Assembly (NCBI GenBank): GCA_934445035.1
Contig: CAKSDI010000004.1
Span: 175,662-239,661, forward strand
Direction of reading: 5' to 3'
Length of the DNA: 64,000 nt
Source: an uncultured Eubacteriales bacterium
GTDB lineage: Bacteria; Bacillota; Clostridia; Oscillospirales; Acutalibacteraceae
The position numbers and the translations under genes were made by a program. Below are positions 52,036-60,756 of this stretch, piece after piece (position 1 is the stretch's first letter; every line of letters begins with the position of its first letter). Below the pieces are notes generated by a model that worked only from the letters and a program-made list of their open reading frames with translations, had not been told where the DNA came from and made no database searches.

Positions 52036-53487
52036 ATGAATTGTTATAATAACAGCTATATCAGTAGAAACGGTTGCGGTTCATCCGGGGAATACGGAAC
52101 TTATGTTACTATACAGGGTCCTACAGGACCGATGGGCCCTGAGGGTCCGAGAGGCGAACAAGGAATAAGAGGAGAGCAGGGTCCTATGGGTCCGAGAGGA
52201 TTGAAAGGCGAAGCGGGATGTCCGGGTCCTGTGGGACCGCGAGGAGCTGTCGGACCGGTAGGACCGCGCGGGCCGCAGGGTGTTCGCGGTGATAAAGGAC
52301 CTAAAGGGGATCCAGGAAGTATGGGTGTTCAGGGAATTCAAGGTAATCCCGGACCGATAGGCCCTAAAGGTGACAGGGGACCTGCCGGTCCTCAGGGGGA
52401 TCCCGGACCCCAGGGACCTGTAGGACCTAAAGGCGACAGAGGCGAAAAAGGCGAACGCGGTCCTATAGGAGAACAAGGACCTATAGGCGAGCAAGGACCG
52501 CAGGGCGAGATTGGTCCGCAAGGCGTTCAGGGCGATATGGGATGCCAGGGCCCTCAAGGCGAGCAAGGTATACAAGGTCCTCAAGGTGAAAAAGGAGATA
52601 CCGGAGAAAAAGGCGAGCAGGGAATCCAAGGACCACAAGGTGAAAAAGGTGAACAAGGTCCTCAAGGCGAAAAAGGAGATACCGGAGAAAAAGGCGAGCA
52701 GGGGATCCAAGGACCGCAGGGTGAAAAAGGTGAACAAGGTCCTCAAGGCGAAAAGGGTGATACCGGAGAAAAAGGCGAGCAGGGAATTCAAGGTATACAG
52801 GGTGAAAAAGGTGAACAAGGTCCTCAAGGTGAAAAGGGCGACACCGGAGAAAAAGGCGAGCAGGGAATTCAAGGTATACAGGGTGAAAAAGGTGAACAAG
52901 GTCCTCAGGGTGAAAAGGGTGACACCGGAGAAAAAGGTGAGCAAGGAATACAGGGACCGGAGGGTGAAACCCCTACGATAACCGTTGCGGAAAATACTCC
53001 GATAAGCTATAAACTTAATTTTAAAACGGCAGCCCAGGATATAACCACGCCTAATTTATTTACGCCTTATACGGAGTATCATTCTGATCTTTCGGCCACT
53101 AACAGTGTACTTTCGGTCCCGATAGGTAATCTTGTTTTAACTTATCAGAACAGCTCAACAACAACGGTAAGAATAAGCGTTGCGCCGAAAACTGCCGATG
53201 TTCCCATTCTTACTGATATGCGCAGAACTTCTATATACAACGGGGGAGCCGTAGAAGCGCAGACATTTGACAGTACGACCGTTTCATCGAAAACGGTTTT
53301 AGACGACATTGTTTACAGCAGATCCCAGGAAACACACACCATAAAAATCCGACAGCAGGATCCGCAGACGAAGTTATGGTCATTATGTGAAGTGACGACA
53401 TTTATCTCAGCCGGCGGAGCAAGGACCTCGGTTTGGGTACGATTTTATGAGTACAATGTTTCATATACGGCACCCGCAACTGTATAA
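52036..53487 (+). CDS. Collagen-like Gly-X-Y repeat surface protein
   Basis: 483 residues. A short N-terminal region (~1-30, NCYNNSYISRNGCGSSG) is followed by an uninterrupted Gly-X-Y region (~31-312) and a ~170-residue non-collagenous C-terminal domain. No signal peptide is seen. Related proteins (BclA-like) form filaments on spores or cells, with the C-terminal domain trimerising. The later part of the repeat is built of near-identical 81-bp units. ATG 52036 follows GAGAGGG; another ATG 30 bases earlier lacks a site. Confidence 0.88.
   Translation: MNCYNNSYISRNGCGSSGEYGTYVTIQGPTGPMGPEGPRGEQGIRGEQGPMGPRGLKGEAGCPGPVGPRGAVGPVGPRGPQGVRGDKGPKGDPGSMGVQGIQGNPGPIGPKGDRGPAGPQGDPGPQGPVGPKGDRGEKGERGPIGEQGPIGEQGPQGEIGPQGVQGDMGCQGPQGEQGIQGPQGEKGDTGEKGEQGIQGPQGEKGEQGPQGEKGDTGEKGEQGIQGPQGEKGEQGPQGEKGDTGEKGEQGIQGIQGEKGEQGPQGEKGDTGEKGEQGIQGIQGEKGEQGPQGEKGDTGEKGEQGIQGPEGETPTITVAENTPISYKLNFKTAAQDITTPNLFTPYTEYHSDLSATNSVLSVPIGNLVLTYQNSSTTTVRISVAPKTADVPILTDMRRTSIYNGGAVEAQTFDSTTVSSKTVLDDIVYSRSQETHTIKIRQQDPQTKLWSLCEVTTFISAGGARTSVWVRFYEYNVSYTAPATV
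52567..52968. repeat. 81-bp tandem repeat inside the collagen-like gene
   Basis: The GACACC/GATACC of the GEKGDTGEKGEQ block recurs at 52597, 52678, 52759, 52840 and 52921, exactly 81 bp (27 codons) apart, with few base changes. The repeat keeps the reading frame and the Gly-X-Y register, so copy number can change without breaking the protein. Confidence 0.88.
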
Positions 53488-53489
53488 AA

Positions 53490-53526
53490 AAGACCGTCGG
53501 ACCTTTAAAAAGTCCGACGGTTTAAT
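53490..53526. terminator. Terminator after the collagen-like gene
   Basis: CCGTCGGAC (53494-53502) / GTCCGACGG (53512-53520) hairpin with TTTAATT. It lies between convergent genes and can serve both. Confidence 0.85.
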
Positions 53527-54100
53527 TATGCTTCAAAATCCAGGCAGCTTCTGTTTTTAATAAACGGTCTTACAAATTTATCCGCGACCGCGGTGTGGGC
53601 GGGATTTACGGAATAATCCTTTAAAGCCTGCTCGGATTCGAAAGAACTGTTGAGCATCATATCGGCAGTTGAAGATTTAAGCTTAGAAGTCTGAACATTT
53701 ATATCGATCAGTCCCGGAATTTTTCCTTTGAGCGATTCGAGATTTTCTTTTGCGTCATTTTTAACCTTTTCTTTTTGCTCATCGGACAAGTTATCCGAAA
53801 GCTGCCAGAGAATTATGTGCTTAGACAATACAATCAGGGTACAATGCTTTTTTGAAGAAGCGGTGCATTTATCGGCATTGTTGCCCTCCGCTCACAATAC
53901 GACAGTATTATTCGGTCGGGCGCCGCGCCGCTAAACGGCGCCGCTTTCTTAACAAATCTTCGACTCATAGCGAGAAAATTTTTTTGATTATGAAGTCGAG
54001 GAATGCAGGAATACTGCCGTATTTCAAATGACGAGACAATATAATCGGACAAATTTTCCGCTATGAGAAGCGTTGTACCCTGATTGTATTGTCTAACCAT
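53526..54100 (-). pseudogene. Dabb-domain (stress-responsive alpha/beta barrel) gene split by a MITE
   Basis: The 3' part encodes ~100 residues, KHIILWQLSDNLSDEQKEKVKNDAKENLESLKGKIPGL..., a typical Dabb dimeric ferredoxin-like domain. The native start ATG-GTT-A lies at 54095-54100 behind GAGGTAAAAATT. Removing the element and one TA gives ATG GTT AAG CAC ATA, i.e. MVKHIILW, the usual start of this family. So the MITE entered codons 2-3. A TTG in the MITE end could restart translation as MSKHII, but no ribosome site precedes it. Confidence 0.82.
53822..54095. mobile_element. 270-bp MITE, copy 2 (TA target)
   Basis: Same element as 18962-19235 in opposite orientation, with terminal repeats TAGACAATACAATCAGGGTA (53822) and its complement ending 54095. 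The TA duplication is proved by the restored Dabb reading frame. The two copies differ at scattered positions, so they are not a very recent duplicate of each other. Confidence 0.9.
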
Positions 54101-54186
54101 AATTTTTACCTCTTTTATTTTATAGTCTAAATAAAACTGCCTTGCCGAATGATAGCGGCAAGGCGGAAATTTAAGCTGTTTTTAAA

Positions 54187-54564
54187 TTACTTAAGCTCAA
54201 CGGTAGCGCCGACTTCGGAAAGCTTATTCTTGATTTCCTCAGCTTCGTCTTTACCAACGGACTCTTTAAGAGTTTTGGGAGCGCCGTCAACAAGAGCTTT
54301 AGCATCGGCAAGGCCGAGGCCTGTGATCTCGCGAACAACCTTAATAACTTTGATCTTCTCTGCGCCTGCTTCTTTAAGAACAACCTCAAACTCGGTCTTC
54401 TCTTCAGCAGCGGCAGCAGCGCCGCCGGCGGGAGCTGCAACTGCAACAGCAGCACTAGCGGATACGCCGAACTCCTCTTCTACAGCTTTAACGAGCTCAG
54501 AAAGCTCAATAACGGTAAGCGCTTTGATCTCTTCGATCATAGCAGTAATCTTTTCAGATGCCAT
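54187..54564 (-). CDS. rplL: Ribosomal protein L7/L12
   Basis: 125 residues. The stalk protein that binds translation factors. N-terminal dimerisation helices (KITAMIEEIKALTVIELSELVKAVEEEFG), an Ala/Gly-rich hinge (~37-55) and the C-terminal domain (FEVVLKEAGAEKIKVIKVVREITGLGLADAKALVDGAPK) are complete. ATG 54564 follows GGAGGAAATTAAA. It is the second gene of the rplJ-rplL operon. Confidence 0.98.
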   Translation of the reverse strand: MASEKITAMIEEIKALTVIELSELVKAVEEEFGVSASAAVAVAAPAGGAAAAAEEKTEFEVVLKEAGAEKIKVIKVVREITGLGLADAKALVDGAPKTLKESVGKDEAEEIKNKLSEVGATVELK

Positions 54565-54599
54565 TTTAATTTCCTCCAATTTAAAAGTTTTTAATTTAA

Positions 54600-55112
54600 T
54601 TATTCTGCGTCTGCAGTTTCGCCGTTCTTATCAACAACGGCTTTAATAGCGCGGGCAAATGCCGCAATGGGTGCCTGGAAAGCACAGGCAACGGTTGCAA
54701 GAAGAACTTCTCTCGAGGGAAGCTTTGCAAGAGCGTTGATAGTATCGAGATCAACGAGTTTACCGTCTAAGAAACCTGCTTTAACGGTGAAGTTTTCGTG
54801 ATCCTCGGCAAACTTGCAGAGAATTCTTGCAGCTGCCGTGTGGTCCTCTGCGGAAAGAGCGATCGCAGTTGTTCCTTCGAGAACATCTTTCATTCCCTCA
54901 AGCTCCGTTCCTTCAACGGCACGGGCGAGAAGAGTGTTCTTGATAACAAAATAATGAACATTGTTTTCGCGAAGTTCTTTTCTCAGAGCGGTATCATCAG
55001 AAACGGTAGTTCCGCTGTAGTTAACTACAACACCTGCTACGCTGGCGCCGATCTTTTCTTTAAGATCTGCAACTATCTGTTTCTTCTGCTCTAATACCTT
55101 AGCGTTAGGCAA
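54600..55112 (-). CDS. rplJ: Ribosomal protein L10
   Basis: 170 residues. Anchors the L7/L12 stalk on 23S rRNA and represses its own operon. The N-terminal LPNAKVLEQKKQIVADLKEKI and the GVVVNYSGTTVSDDTALRKELRE core are typical. TTG 55110-55112 is the start: GGAGG lies 8 bases upstream and the protein then begins at the family N-terminus; the frame is open further into the leader but that part is non-coding. Confidence 0.97.
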   Translation of the reverse strand: MPNAKVLEQKKQIVADLKEKIGASVAGVVVNYSGTTVSDDTALRKELRENNVHYFVIKNTLLARAVEGTELEGMKDVLEGTTAIALSAEDHTAAARILCKFAEDHENFTVKAGFLDGKLVDLDTINALAKLPSREVLLATVACAFQAPIAAFARAIKAVVDKNGETADAE

Positions 55113-55125
55113 TTTTGTCACCTCC

Positions 55126-55265
55126 GAAAAAATATTGTCGGACAGGCATAAAAAATGCCCGCCCAAAGACTTTGGGCGGGCATGAAAAATCCATTCACGG
55201 CGCACCTCGGCAGGCGAAAAACTTACGACCGGAATATGCGGTCACCTGCTGTCTTTGGTTTACAA
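55126..55265 (-). ncRNA. L10 leader: L10 leader RNA with attenuator
   Basis: The transcribed leader of rplJ. On the minus strand it holds AGCAGGTGACCGCA..GCCTGCCGAGGTGCGCC, resembling the L10-binding kink-turn region, then a strong terminator hairpin ATGCCCGCCCAAAG/CTTTGGGCGGGCAT (55155-55183) with a T-run just before the ribosome site. L10-L12 binding would favour termination. The class is known in Firmicutes. Confidence 0.85.
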
Positions 55266-55272
55266 CAATGGT

Positions 55273-55301
55273 ATTATAATACATCGCAGGTGTTTTGTCA
55301 A
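55273..55301 (-). promoter_or_regulatory. rplJ-rplL promoter
   Basis: TTGACA (55296-55301) and TATAAT (55273-55278) on the minus strand with a 17-bp spacer, right before the L10 leader. Confidence 0.88.
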
Positions 55302-55324
55302 GGAAAATTATATTTTTTTATTTC

Positions 55325-55377
55325 TTGACATTTTTGAAAATTAGGCTATAATAAAAAATGTAAGTACTTACATTTTT
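55325..55377 (+). promoter_or_regulatory. Promoter and LacI-type operator of the beta-glucuronidase operon
   Basis: TTGACA (55325-55330), a 16-bp spacer, TATAAT (55347-55352), then the palindrome TGTAAGTACTTACA (55359-55372, extending to 24 bp with flanking A/T runs) over the expected start. The uxaB promoter has the same boxes, spacer and operator distance. Confidence 0.8.
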
Positions 55378-55419
55378 AAAATTCAGGCTTACAATTTTAA
55401 AAGATTTGGAGAAAATGTT

Positions 55420-56616
55420 ATGGAAAGAGCAAAGCAGATCAGCGGCATTGACGCGAAAGTTATAACCCCATCTGACGGCGGGCATTACTTTTTCGGTTAC
55501 TATGATCTTCAGCCTTTTGACTCTACCGGCAGGTATCATCTTTGCCACAAGGTCGGTTTTGAGGGAAGAATTCCTGAGGCTGACGAAGTGTGCGAGCTTG
55601 GAGTTATAGATCTTAAAACAAATGAATTTATTAAATATGCCGAAACTAATGCGTGGAACTTTCAGCAGGGAGCATTTTTAAGATGGTATAAAGACGACGA
55701 TCATATTCTTTTTAATATAAGAGAAAACGGCGAATTTAAGTGCTGTATTCTTAACATAAAAACAAAAGAAAAAAGAATTCTCAAAAAAGCCATAGCTGAT
55801 GTCAGCCGTGACGGAAAGTGGGGAGTTTGCATAAATTTCTCAAGAATCTGGGATTTCAGACCGGGTTACGGATACGCCGGAATTCCCGATCCTTATGCAG
55901 ATGAGTTTGCTCCTGCCGACGACGGAATTTTCCTTATGAATATGGAGTCGGGAGAAACAAAGCTTATCATAAATTATGAAAAGCTTAAAAATTCTTTCCC
56001 CAAAGAGCCTTACAGCAGCGGCAAGCTGCTTATAAATCATATAAACTTTAATCCGTCAGGCACGCGCTTTGCTATGCTTTTAAGAAACTTTCCCCAGGGC
56101 AAAACAAATTGGAAAACAGAGCTTTTGACTTCCGATCTTGACGGAAATCTCTATTGTATGGAGAAGTATTCTTTCCAGTCGCATTATAATTGGAAGAATG
56201 ACAGCGAGCTTCTTATATTCGGAAACGGCGGAGAAGAAACCGCTGTAAACGGACTATATCTTTATGAGGACCTTAAAGATAAAAAGACCTTACTTCCTGT
56301 TGTCCACCCGAAAAAAGACATTCACTGCCTTTATTCGCCGAACAAGAGATATATTGTCGGCGATGGCTATCCCGATCCCGAATTTTTCAGATATGTATAT
56401 CTTCTTGATACTAAGCTTGATACGCAAACTGTTATCGGAGAATATTATTCAGGCCCCGAAACGGAAACCGAATCTGTAAAGTGCGTAGACGCAAGGTGCG
56501 ATCTCCACGGAAGATTTGACAGATCGGGAAGATATTACAGCTTTGACAGCACGCATACGGGCAAAAGAACGATTTGCCTTATAGATATGAGCAATTATGA
56601 AGGCTATGAATTTTAA
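55420..56616 (+). CDS. Beta-propeller protein, possibly oligogalacturonate-lyase-like
   Basis: 398 residues without signal peptide. Repeated blade-like segments (HYFFGYYDLQPFDSTGRYHL, DGIFLMNMESGETKLI, INFNPSGTRFAMLLR, RKRTICLIDMS-type ends) indicate a seven-bladed propeller. The conserved His/Tyr/Asp clusters (GGHYFFGYYD, FQSHYNW, DARCDLHGRFD) are reminiscent of PL22 oligogalacturonate lyases, but the match is not certain. GGAGAA precedes ATG. It is first in an operon with beta-glucuronidase and under the hexuronate operator, so a role in uronic acid oligosaccharide breakdown is likely. Confidence 0.65.
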   Translation: MERAKQISGIDAKVITPSDGGHYFFGYYDLQPFDSTGRYHLCHKVGFEGRIPEADEVCELGVIDLKTNEFIKYAETNAWNFQQGAFLRWYKDDDHILFNIRENGEFKCCILNIKTKEKRILKKAIADVSRDGKWGVCINFSRIWDFRPGYGYAGIPDPYADEFAPADDGIFLMNMESGETKLIINYEKLKNSFPKEPYSSGKLLINHINFNPSGTRFAMLLRNFPQGKTNWKTELLTSDLDGNLYCMEKYSFQSHYNWKNDSELLIFGNGGEETAVNGLYLYEDLKDKKTLLPVVHPKKDIHCLYSPNKRYIVGDGYPDPEFFRYVYLLDTKLDTQTVIGEYYSGPETETESVKCVDARCDLHGRFDRSGRYYSFDSTHTGKRTICLIDMSNYEGYEF

Positions 56617-56634
56617 ATAAGGCGGTAAACAAAA

Positions 56635-58269
56635 ATGGATAGATTATTTTGTGAACATAAACTCAGAAAAACAAGGCTTTTAGACGGGGTCTGGAAATTT
56701 AAAACAGTGGATACTACCGAAGTTTTAAAAGAAATTCCCGAAGACGCAATAGATATGTATGTGCCTTCTTGCTGGAATTTAAGGCTCGGATATCTTACCT
56801 ATCACGGACTTGCGTGGTATTTTAAGGAATTCGAATGCGAAAGCGAGAATATAATTCTGTCTTTCGGAGCGGTTTCACAGCAGGCGGAGGTTTATCTTGA
56901 CGGCGAGCATTTAGGCGGGCATTACGGCGGATATACCGAATTTAGATTTGATGTAAATTTAAAAAAAGGAAAGCACCTGCTTGCAGTGCTTACCGACTCC
57001 CGTGCAGATGATGAAACTATACCGAAAGATGTTGCCGATTGGTACAGATACGGAGGAATTTACAGAAGCGTAGAATTAAGCGAGATCAACGATGTGTTTA
57101 TCTCACGCCATAAAATAAGCTATGAGCTTGATGATGATACGGCGGAAGTAACCGTTGAAACAGAAGTAAAAAGCTTTTCGGGCAAAAAGCCTGAAAAACT
57201 TACGGTGAAGTTTGATAATAAGACCGTTTACTCGGGCGATTACAGCGAAAATATTTCTTTTAAAGCCGAAAATATTAAGCGCTGGGATATTTTTAAACCT
57301 AATCTTTATTTTGTTGAAATAAAGGTAGATGACGACGATATTATTGACAGAATAGGCTTCAGAGAGATAAAAGCTGAAAAAGGACAGTTTTTAATAAACG
57401 GAAAAGCTATAACCATTAAAGGCGTAAACCACCACGAGGATTGGCCCGATTTCGGACACGCGGTTCCGAAGCAGCTTATGGAAAGAGATATCGATATTAT
57501 AAAGGATCTCGGCTGCAATTTTATAAGAGGCTCGCATTATCCTAATTCGAGAGCTTTTGTGGATTATCTTGATCAGAACGGTATTCTTTTCTGGTCGGAA
57601 GTTCCTCTTTGGGGAGCAAAAGCGGAAACTCTTTCAAGTAAGAAGCTATTAGAGCGCGGAGTAAATATGCACCGCGAAATGGTAGAGCAGTATTATAATC
57701 ACCCGAGCATAGTTTTATGGGGACTTCACAATGAAATTGATACAAGGTGTGAAGACGCAAGAATTCTCACAAAAAAATTTGCCGATACCATTCGCGCCTA
57801 TGACAAGTCAAGACCGCTCACCTATGCGACCGACAGGGTGCTTACCGATATATGCCTTGATCTTGCGGATGTGATAAGCATAAACAAGTATATCGGCTGG
57901 TACGGAATGGATCCGAATGAGTGGTACGGATTTATGGGCGATGTCGAGAAGAAATTAAAGAGCGCAGGAGTTAGCGATAAGCCTGTTGTAATGGGTGAGT
58001 TCGGCGCCGCCGCGATATACGGTTACCACACATTTGATAATGTTAAGTGGACAGAGGAATATCAGGCAAATCTTCTTACAATGGAGCTTGAATTATTTAA
58101 GAAAACTCCCTTTATCTGCGGAAGCTTTGTTTGGCAGTTCAGCGACGGAAGGACATCTGCTCAGGGAATAGACAGAGCGAGAGGCTTTAATAACAAAGGA
58201 CTTGTAAACGAATACAGAAAACCGAAGTTAGCCTACAATGCAGTTAAAAAGATTTACACAGGCGAATAA
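56635..58269 (+). CDS. uidA: GH2 beta-glucuronidase
   Basis: 544 residues. Cytoplasmic glycoside hydrolase of family 2: sugar-binding jelly roll (~15-165), immunoglobulin-like domain (~165-250) and TIM barrel. The acid/base Glu is in WGLHNEID and the nucleophile Glu in VMGEFGA. The NNK motif in RGFNNKGLVNEYRKPK matches the Asn-x-Lys carboxylate-binding motif of glucuronidases, which argues against beta-galactosidase. It is somewhat shorter than the E. coli enzyme (603). It sits 18 bases after the beta-propeller gene, beside uxaC. Confidence 0.9.
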   Translation: MDRLFCEHKLRKTRLLDGVWKFKTVDTTEVLKEIPEDAIDMYVPSCWNLRLGYLTYHGLAWYFKEFECESENIILSFGAVSQQAEVYLDGEHLGGHYGGYTEFRFDVNLKKGKHLLAVLTDSRADDETIPKDVADWYRYGGIYRSVELSEINDVFISRHKISYELDDDTAEVTVETEVKSFSGKKPEKLTVKFDNKTVYSGDYSENISFKAENIKRWDIFKPNLYFVEIKVDDDDIIDRIGFREIKAEKGQFLINGKAITIKGVNHHEDWPDFGHAVPKQLMERDIDIIKDLGCNFIRGSHYPNSRAFVDYLDQNGILFWSEVPLWGAKAETLSSKKLLERGVNMHREMVEQYYNHPSIVLWGLHNEIDTRCEDARILTKKFADTIRAYDKSRPLTYATDRVLTDICLDLADVISINKYIGWYGMDPNEWYGFMGDVEKKLKSAGVSDKPVVMGEFGAAAIYGYHTFDNVKWTEEYQANLLTMELELFKKTPFICGSFVWQFSDGRTSAQGIDRARGFNNKGLVNEYRKPKLAYNAVKKIYTGE

Positions 58270-58270
58270 T

Positions 58271-58304
58271 AAAAAGCCTCCGAAATAAATTTCGGAGGCT
58301 TTAG
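58271..58304. terminator. Bidirectional terminator between uidA and uxaC
   Basis: AAAGCCTCCGAAA/TTTCGGAGGCTTT hairpin between convergent genes, with A and T runs on both sides. Confidence 0.88.
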
Positions 58305-59705
58305 TTATTTTAAATTGAAATAATTGAGCGCATTGTTAAAGCAGATATCTTCTATCAGTTTTTTAAGCGATTTTTCGTCATTCGGATATTCCCCGTTTTC
58401 AACAAGCTCGCCTAAAAAAAGGCAGAGGATTCTTCTGAAATATTCGTGCCTTGTATAGGAAAGAAAACTTCTTGAATCCGTGAGCATTCCCACAAAGTTA
58501 CCTAAGAGCGAGAGGTTTGCAAGGGAGCTTAACTGCTGCTGCATTCCGGATTTTGTGTCGGAAAACCACCAGGCGGCGCCGTGCTGAATTTTTCCCGGAG
58601 CCTCGGTTCCCTGAAAACAGCCTATAATGGTATCAAGAAGCTCGTTATCATTAGGATTGAGAGAATAAAGAATGGTTTTAGGAAGTGAATTTTCCGATTC
58701 GAGAGTATTTAAAAACGCTGTTATTTTTTCGCTGCAATCTTTAGTTGAGATACAGTCAAATCCCGTGTCAGCGCCTAAAAGTTCAAACATTTTTGTGTTT
58801 GTGTTTCTCTGCGCGCCGTAATGCAGCTGCATTACGATATCTCTTTTTTTATACTCGCGGGCAAGGAAGAGCAGGACCGCCGTTTTATACTGCTCTGCCT
58901 GGAATTCGGAAATTTTACCGTTTTCTCTTTTTATTTCGAAAATATTTTCAAGCTCTGATTCGCTTGCCTTTGCAAACGGTACAAAATCAAGACCGTGATC
59001 CGAGGCGCGGCAGCCGAGAGAAAAGAAGTAATCGAGCCTGTCGGATAAAGCTTTTAAAACATCTTTAAAGCTTGAAATTTTTATGTTCGAGGCTTTCGAT
59101 AAAGCGTCGATATAATCGTTAAATCCAACTTTATCGATATTTATTGCTTTATCAGGCCTGAAAGACGGTATTACCTTTGTTTTAAAATCTTTTATCTTTG
59201 CAATTTCTTTATGATATATAAGCGAGTCCACAGGATCGTCGGTCGTGCCGATAGCATAAACATTCGAGCTGTTTATAATTCCCTGCACCGAAAGGCTGTC
59301 GCTTTTAAGCTTTTCGTTACAAAGGTTATATACTTCTTTTGCGGTATCGCCGTTTAAGATCCCGTTATACCCGAAATATTTTTTAAGCTCAAGGTGAGTC
59401 CAGTGGTACATCGGGTTGCCGATAGCTTTAGGCAGCATTTCGGCAAAATTCTTAAATTTTGTAAAATCATCGGATTTGCCGGTGATCTCTGTTTCGCTTA
59501 TTCCGTTACTTCTGATAAGCCGCCATTTATAATGGTCGCCTCCGAGCCACACCTCGGTTATGCTTTTAAATTTCTTATTTTCTGCAATTTCCTTAGGATC
59601 GATGTGGCAGTGGTAATCGATAATAGGCATATTCAATGCAAATTCGTGGTATAGCTTTTTTGAAGTTTCGTTTTTAAGCAAAAAATCATCGTTTAAAAAT
59701 TCCAT
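58305..59705 (-). CDS. uxaC: Glucuronate/galacturonate isomerase
   Basis: 466 residues, the usual UxaC length. Converts D-glucuronate to fructuronate and galacturonate to tagaturonate. The amidohydrolase-like metal site shows in IDYHCHIDPKEIAE, with WTHLELKKYFG, MQLHYGAQRNTN, and GMLTDSRSFLSYTRHEYFRRILC near the end. GGAGGATTAATT precedes the ATG. It lies 2 bases after the LacI-type regulator gene in one operon. Confidence 0.97.
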   Translation of the reverse strand: MEFLNDDFLLKNETSKKLYHEFALNMPIIDYHCHIDPKEIAENKKFKSITEVWLGGDHYKWRLIRSNGISETEITGKSDDFTKFKNFAEMLPKAIGNPMYHWTHLELKKYFGYNGILNGDTAKEVYNLCNEKLKSDSLSVQGIINSSNVYAIGTTDDPVDSLIYHKEIAKIKDFKTKVIPSFRPDKAINIDKVGFNDYIDALSKASNIKISSFKDVLKALSDRLDYFFSLGCRASDHGLDFVPFAKASESELENIFEIKRENGKISEFQAEQYKTAVLLFLAREYKKRDIVMQLHYGAQRNTNTKMFELLGADTGFDCISTKDCSEKITAFLNTLESENSLPKTILYSLNPNDNELLDTIIGCFQGTEAPGKIQHGAAWWFSDTKSGMQQQLSSLANLSLLGNFVGMLTDSRSFLSYTRHEYFRRILCLFLGELVENGEYPNDEKSLKKLIEDICFNNALNYFNLK

Positions 59706-59707
59706 AA

Positions 59708-60694
59708 TTAATCCTCCTTAAAACTTTCTCTGAATTCTATTTTTGCGGAAATAACCGTTTGCTTCGGAACATTTTTACCGAGGCTTAGATCCGTGAGATT
59801 TTTAACGGCTGTTTCGCACATGGAAAGGCACATATTATCAATGCTTGTAAGCGAAGGGGTCGCGCACTGCGCTATGACCGAATTATTAAAGCCTATAACA
59901 GGGATATTTTTTCCGTTTTTAATAAGAGCTTTTTGCGCCGCCGCCGCCAAAATATCTTCGGAGGCTATCACGGCGTCTGTTTCAGGGTGCTCAATAATCA
60001 AAGAGGTGATCGTATTTTCAGCGGCTTCAAAGCTTTTTTCGGTTTTTATAAATCTTTCGGTTAAGCCGAGCTTTTTGCAGCCGTCACGGTAACCTCCGCA
60101 TTTTTCAAGACCGCTGTAAGTATCGGCGTCATAAATATACACAATATTTGAGGCGCCTTTTATATTTAGCATTTCAACTGTGCTTTCGGTGGCTTTTCTT
60201 TCGTCACAGTAAATGCAGTAAACTCCGGGGAGAGATATATTTCCGTTGATTATCTCAACAGGCACCGATCTTGCCGCCTGGCGGATATGCGAATTATCGG
60301 TTTTTTCTCTGAAAGCCGAGCCGATAAGAATGATAGCGTCTACCTTTCTGTTGACAAGCTCGCTTATAGCTTTTTTCTTATCGCTGAGCTTATTGCCTGT
60401 GCAGCAAAGAACGGTATCGAGCCCGTTTTCCCTCAAAAGCTTTTCAATATGCCCCACGGCGAGAGCATAAAAAGAGTCCGTCACATCCGTGCACATAACG
60501 CCGACCATTTTCATAGAATTAAGCCCGAGGCCTCTTGCAAAAGCGTTCGGCACATAGCCCTCCTTTTGCATGATTTCCTCAATTCTTTTTTTGGTTTTTT
60601 CGCTCACTCTATCGCTGTTATTAAGTACTCTCGAAACGGTGGCGATTGAAACACCTGCTTTATTTGCTATATCGTAAATATTTATAAAAACCAC
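59708..60694 (-). CDS. LacI-family regulator of hexuronate use
   Basis: About 328 residues. N-terminal LacI HTH (IYDIANKAGVSIATVSRVLNNSDRVSEKT) and a full sugar-sensing domain (MVGVMCTDVTDSFYA, DAIILIGS, ASEDILAAAAQKAL, LTSIDNM). The start is uncertain: GTG 60692-60694 lies inside the AGAGGTGG site, and no ATG precedes IYDIA, so a non-standard start codon slightly downstream is possible. It is first in the uxaC operon and divergent from uxaB. The palindromes before uxaB and the glucuronidase operon are its likely targets. Confidence 0.9.
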   Translation of the reverse strand: MVFINIYDIANKAGVSIATVSRVLNNSDRVSEKTKKRIEEIMQKEGYVPNAFARGLGLNSMKMVGVMCTDVTDSFYALAVGHIEKLLRENGLDTVLCCTGNKLSDKKKAISELVNRKVDAIILIGSAFREKTDNSHIRQAARSVPVEIINGNISLPGVYCIYCDERKATESTVEMLNIKGASNIVYIYDADTYSGLEKCGGYRDGCKKLGLTERFIKTEKSFEAAENTITSLIIEHPETDAVIASEDILAAAAQKALIKNGKNIPVIGFNNSVIAQCATPSLTSIDNMCLSMCETAVKNLTDLSLGKNVPKQTVISAKIEFRESFKED

Positions 60695-60720
60695 CTCTAT
60701 TGCGTAACTATTACCATTTA

Positions 60721-60749
60721 ATTATATACGATTTTTCCCATATTTGCAA
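60721..60749 (-). promoter_or_regulatory. Promoter of the lacI-uxaC operon
   Basis: TTGCAA (60744-60749) and TATAAT (60721-60726) on the minus strand with a 17-bp spacer. No copy of the TGTAAGTACTTACA operator overlaps it. Confidence 0.7.
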
Positions 60750-60756
60750 GTTTTAT

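Noticed and set aside
52081..52944. Long minus-strand open frame (~287 codons) and a plus-strand basic frame (52511-52981) inside the collagen-like gene
   Set aside because: Both are side effects of the Gly-X-Y codon repeat: low-complexity products with periodic residues and no ribosome sites.
52567..52968. Regular repeats as a possible CRISPR array
   Set aside because: The 81-bp units are contiguous, in frame with Gly-X-Y coding and have no unique spacers; no cas genes are present.
53834..54100. Open frame through the MITE, also present in copy 1 (19005-19223)
   Set aside because: It reads through terminal and internal inverted repeats, starts from the host gene's ATG in copy 2, and shows no domain. 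Similarity between the copies only reflects the shared element.
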